NCBI GenBank assembly: GCA_019418545.1
Contig: DYBQ01000048.1
Span: 9,504-16,473 of the forward strand
DNA from: Clostridiales bacterium
GTDB taxonomy: Bacteria; Bacillota; Clostridia; Oscillospirales; Acutalibacteraceae
Direction: 5' to 3'
DNA length: 6,970 nt
Positions 6,039 through 6,970 of the stretch are shown here, in pieces (position 1 is the first letter of the stretch; each line of letters starts with the position of its first letter). A program made the translations under genes and the position numbers. The notes under the pieces were generated by a model, which saw nothing but the letters and a program-made list of their open reading frames with translations, ran no database searches and had not been told where the DNA came from.

Positions 6039-6724
6039 TCAATTTCCACTTCGTCCATAACGGCCTTTCGCTCCGGGTTGGCATAGTAGGCAGAAATCCA
6101 TTCATTCTGGAAGCATCGATAAAACTCCCTTTTGTCACTGGGAATTTTGCAGAGGAACGTTAGAAAGCTCACACAAAACTGGTCAATCACCCAGGACAGC
6201 AGCAGTGAAAAAATATAGGCACAGGGGAAATAGACAGCGGCAAACTGCAAACCAAAGTTAAGCGTTAAAATGATTCCCAACACCAACAGCAGCACCAGCA
6301 AACCGGGCATAGTTTCCAAAGGGGAGAAGAGAAAGAAATGGGCTCTGCGGGATTTTTGGAACCTCTTTTTCATGGCCTCAGCACCTGCAACCATATAAGA
6401 TTGTACGCGGCAGGAGGCTATATTGGCAGTTAAAAACAGCCGGTCAAAATAGACATTAACATCCACACGGGCCTTTTCCCGGGTGATGTGAAGAATGTCG
6501 TTTTCCCGGAGATTCTCGCAGTGATACCAGGTTTCAAGGACAAGGACATAGCTCGACCAGCTTTTTTCAAAATAACTTTCGGTATCCCGCCTTATGGAGA
6601 CATCAAAGGTACTGGCGCCGCATTCTATCCAGGCCATTTTGTGGGCTGGGATTTGGATAGGCTCTGCTGTACCCACGCGGACCAGTACAGCATATCTGCA
6701 ATGGTTAAAAAAAGGAACATTCAT
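6035..6724 (-). CDS. Uncharacterised membrane protein, N-terminal soluble domain plus two membrane segments
   Basis: I do not recognise this 229-residue protein. Residues 1-115 look like a beta-rich soluble domain: alternating hydrophobic strands (YAVLVRVG, MAWIECG, YVLVLETWYH, ARVDVNVYF), no signal peptide, and an IQIPAHKMAWIECG stretch. A basic patch follows (KKRFQKSRRAH, 119-129), then two hydrophobic segments (about 139-158 and 164-192) and a short polar tail with acidic end (MDEVEID). The basic patch suggests that the N-terminal domain is cytoplasmic, by the positive-inside rule; this is inference. The start is ATG 6724, with AGGAGG 7 bases upstream. The frame stays open upstream to 6919, but that part is AT-rich low-complexity sequence containing the promoter and is not coding. 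It is followed after 57 bases by the 152-residue membrane protein gene, so the two may act together. Confidence 0.8.
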   Translation of the reverse strand: MNVPFFNHCRYAVLVRVGTAEPIQIPAHKMAWIECGASTFDVSIRRDTESYFEKSWSSYVLVLETWYHCENLRENDILHITREKARVDVNVYFDRLFLTANIASCRVQSYMVAGAEAMKKRFQKSRRAHFFLFSPLETMPGLLVLLLVLGIILTLNFGLQFAAVYFPCAYIFSLLLSWVIDQFCVSFLTFLCKIPSDKREFYRCFQNEWISAYYANPERKAVMDEVEID

Positions 6725-6731
6725 CAAAGAG

Positions 6732-6737
6732 CCTCCT
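6732..6737 (-). promoter_or_regulatory. Ribosome binding site of the 229-residue membrane protein gene
   Basis: AGGAGG on the - strand (inside AAAGGAGG, 6739-6732) sits 7 bases from ATG 6724. It fixes this start against the long open extension upstream. Confidence 0.85.
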
Positions 6738-6829
6738 TTATGATGCAAATTGTAAAACCTAATCGAAAATTTGAATAGTATGTATAGAAAATGCTGTTGA
6801 AAGTCTGCAATAATGCACGAACTATCTTT

Positions 6830-6858
6830 ATTATAATATAAATAAATGCTAAATACAA
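6830..6858 (-). promoter_or_regulatory. Sigma-A promoter of the - strand membrane-protein pair
   Basis: On the - strand there is a perfect TATAAT -10 (6835-6830), 17 bases downstream of TTGTAT (6858-6853), which matches the first three positions of the -35 consensus. Transcription would begin near 6823, giving a leader of about 100 bases before ATG 6724. I see no convincing hairpin or regulatory RNA motif in that leader. Confidence 0.65.
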
Positions 6859-6887
6859 TGGAAATACACAATTTCTTGTAATCAAAA

Positions 6888-6916
6888 TTGAAAAAAGTTT
6901 CTGTAATTGGTATAGA
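6888..6916 (+). promoter_or_regulatory. Candidate + strand promoter pointing out of the window
   Basis: TTGAAA (6888-6893) and TATAGA (6911-6916) are separated by exactly 17 bases. They would drive rightward transcription of a gene beyond base 6970. In such AT-rich sequence chance matches are common, so confidence is low. Confidence 0.3.
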
Positions 6917-6970
6917 CAAAATAATTTGATATGAAATATGATAAAATTAGTATATAAGTGAGTCTTTTAC

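Larger units (their letters stand above)
6725..6970. other. AT-rich non-coding region
   Basis: The 246 bases are strongly AT-rich compared with the operon. They hold the - strand promoter and leader and a possible divergent + strand promoter. I see no tRNA, no repeat array and no supported reading frame here. Confidence 0.7.

Noticed and set aside
6725..6829. Leader of the - strand genes as a structured regulatory RNA
   Set aside because: Only a very short TGCA...TGCA inverted pair was seen, with no GC-rich stem or known riboswitch core.
6725..6919. 65-codon upstream extension of the 229-residue protein
   Set aside because: It contains the -10/-35 promoter and the ribosome site, is AT-rich with low-complexity residues, and the ATG at 6724 has an ideal ribosome site.

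Overview
The window covers the distal end of an anaerobic-type cobalamin (vitamin B12) biosynthesis operon on the + strand, followed by two uncharacterised small membrane-protein genes on the - strand. The style of the genes suggests a low-GC-phylum anaerobe with a fairly GC-rich genome, probably a gut-type Clostridia (Oscillospiraceae-like). The basis is strong AGGAGG-type ribosome sites, a GTG start, clostridial-looking Cob proteins, cbiP/cbiB-type late-pathway genes, and a very short CobU. This taxonomic call is inference; no marker gene is present.

Bases 1-5437 hold seven tightly packed genes: cobS (3' part only), a mini-cobU, cobC, cbiB, cobD, cbiP and a cobO/btuR-type adenosyltransferase. 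Five of the six junctions are overlaps of 4 to 13 bases or a 1-base gap. The only real gap is 48 bases before cobD. A strong hairpin with a T-run (5450-5488) ends the operon. The genes cover most of the late pathway. CobO adds the adenosyl ligand and CbiP amidates the side chains to cobyric acid. CobD makes aminopropanol phosphate and CbiB attaches it. CobU activates the resulting adenosylcobinamide phosphate with GTP, CobS joins it to the lower-ligand nucleotide, and CobC removes a phosphate. Corrin-ring genes, cobT and any cobalamin riboswitch are not in the window and would lie upstream or elsewhere.

Bases 5519-6724 (- strand, convergent to the operon) hold two genes separated by 57 bases. 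They encode a 152-residue protein with two membrane helices and a C-terminal soluble domain, and a 229-residue protein with an N-terminal soluble domain followed by two membrane segments. Both have near-perfect ribosome sites. Neither is recognised by family. Each has a plausible sigma-A promoter. The operon terminator is positioned to serve this pair as well.

Bases 6725-6970 are very AT-rich and non-coding. They carry the - strand promoter and a weaker candidate + strand promoter pointing out of the window.

The most notable points are the reduced CobU, which lacks the guanylylation histidine motif and the Walker A Ser/Thr; a cysteine cluster in CobC; an apparent Trp-to-Phe change in the CobO-type enzyme; and the uncharacterised membrane-protein pair. 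I see no clear evidence of a wholly new system.
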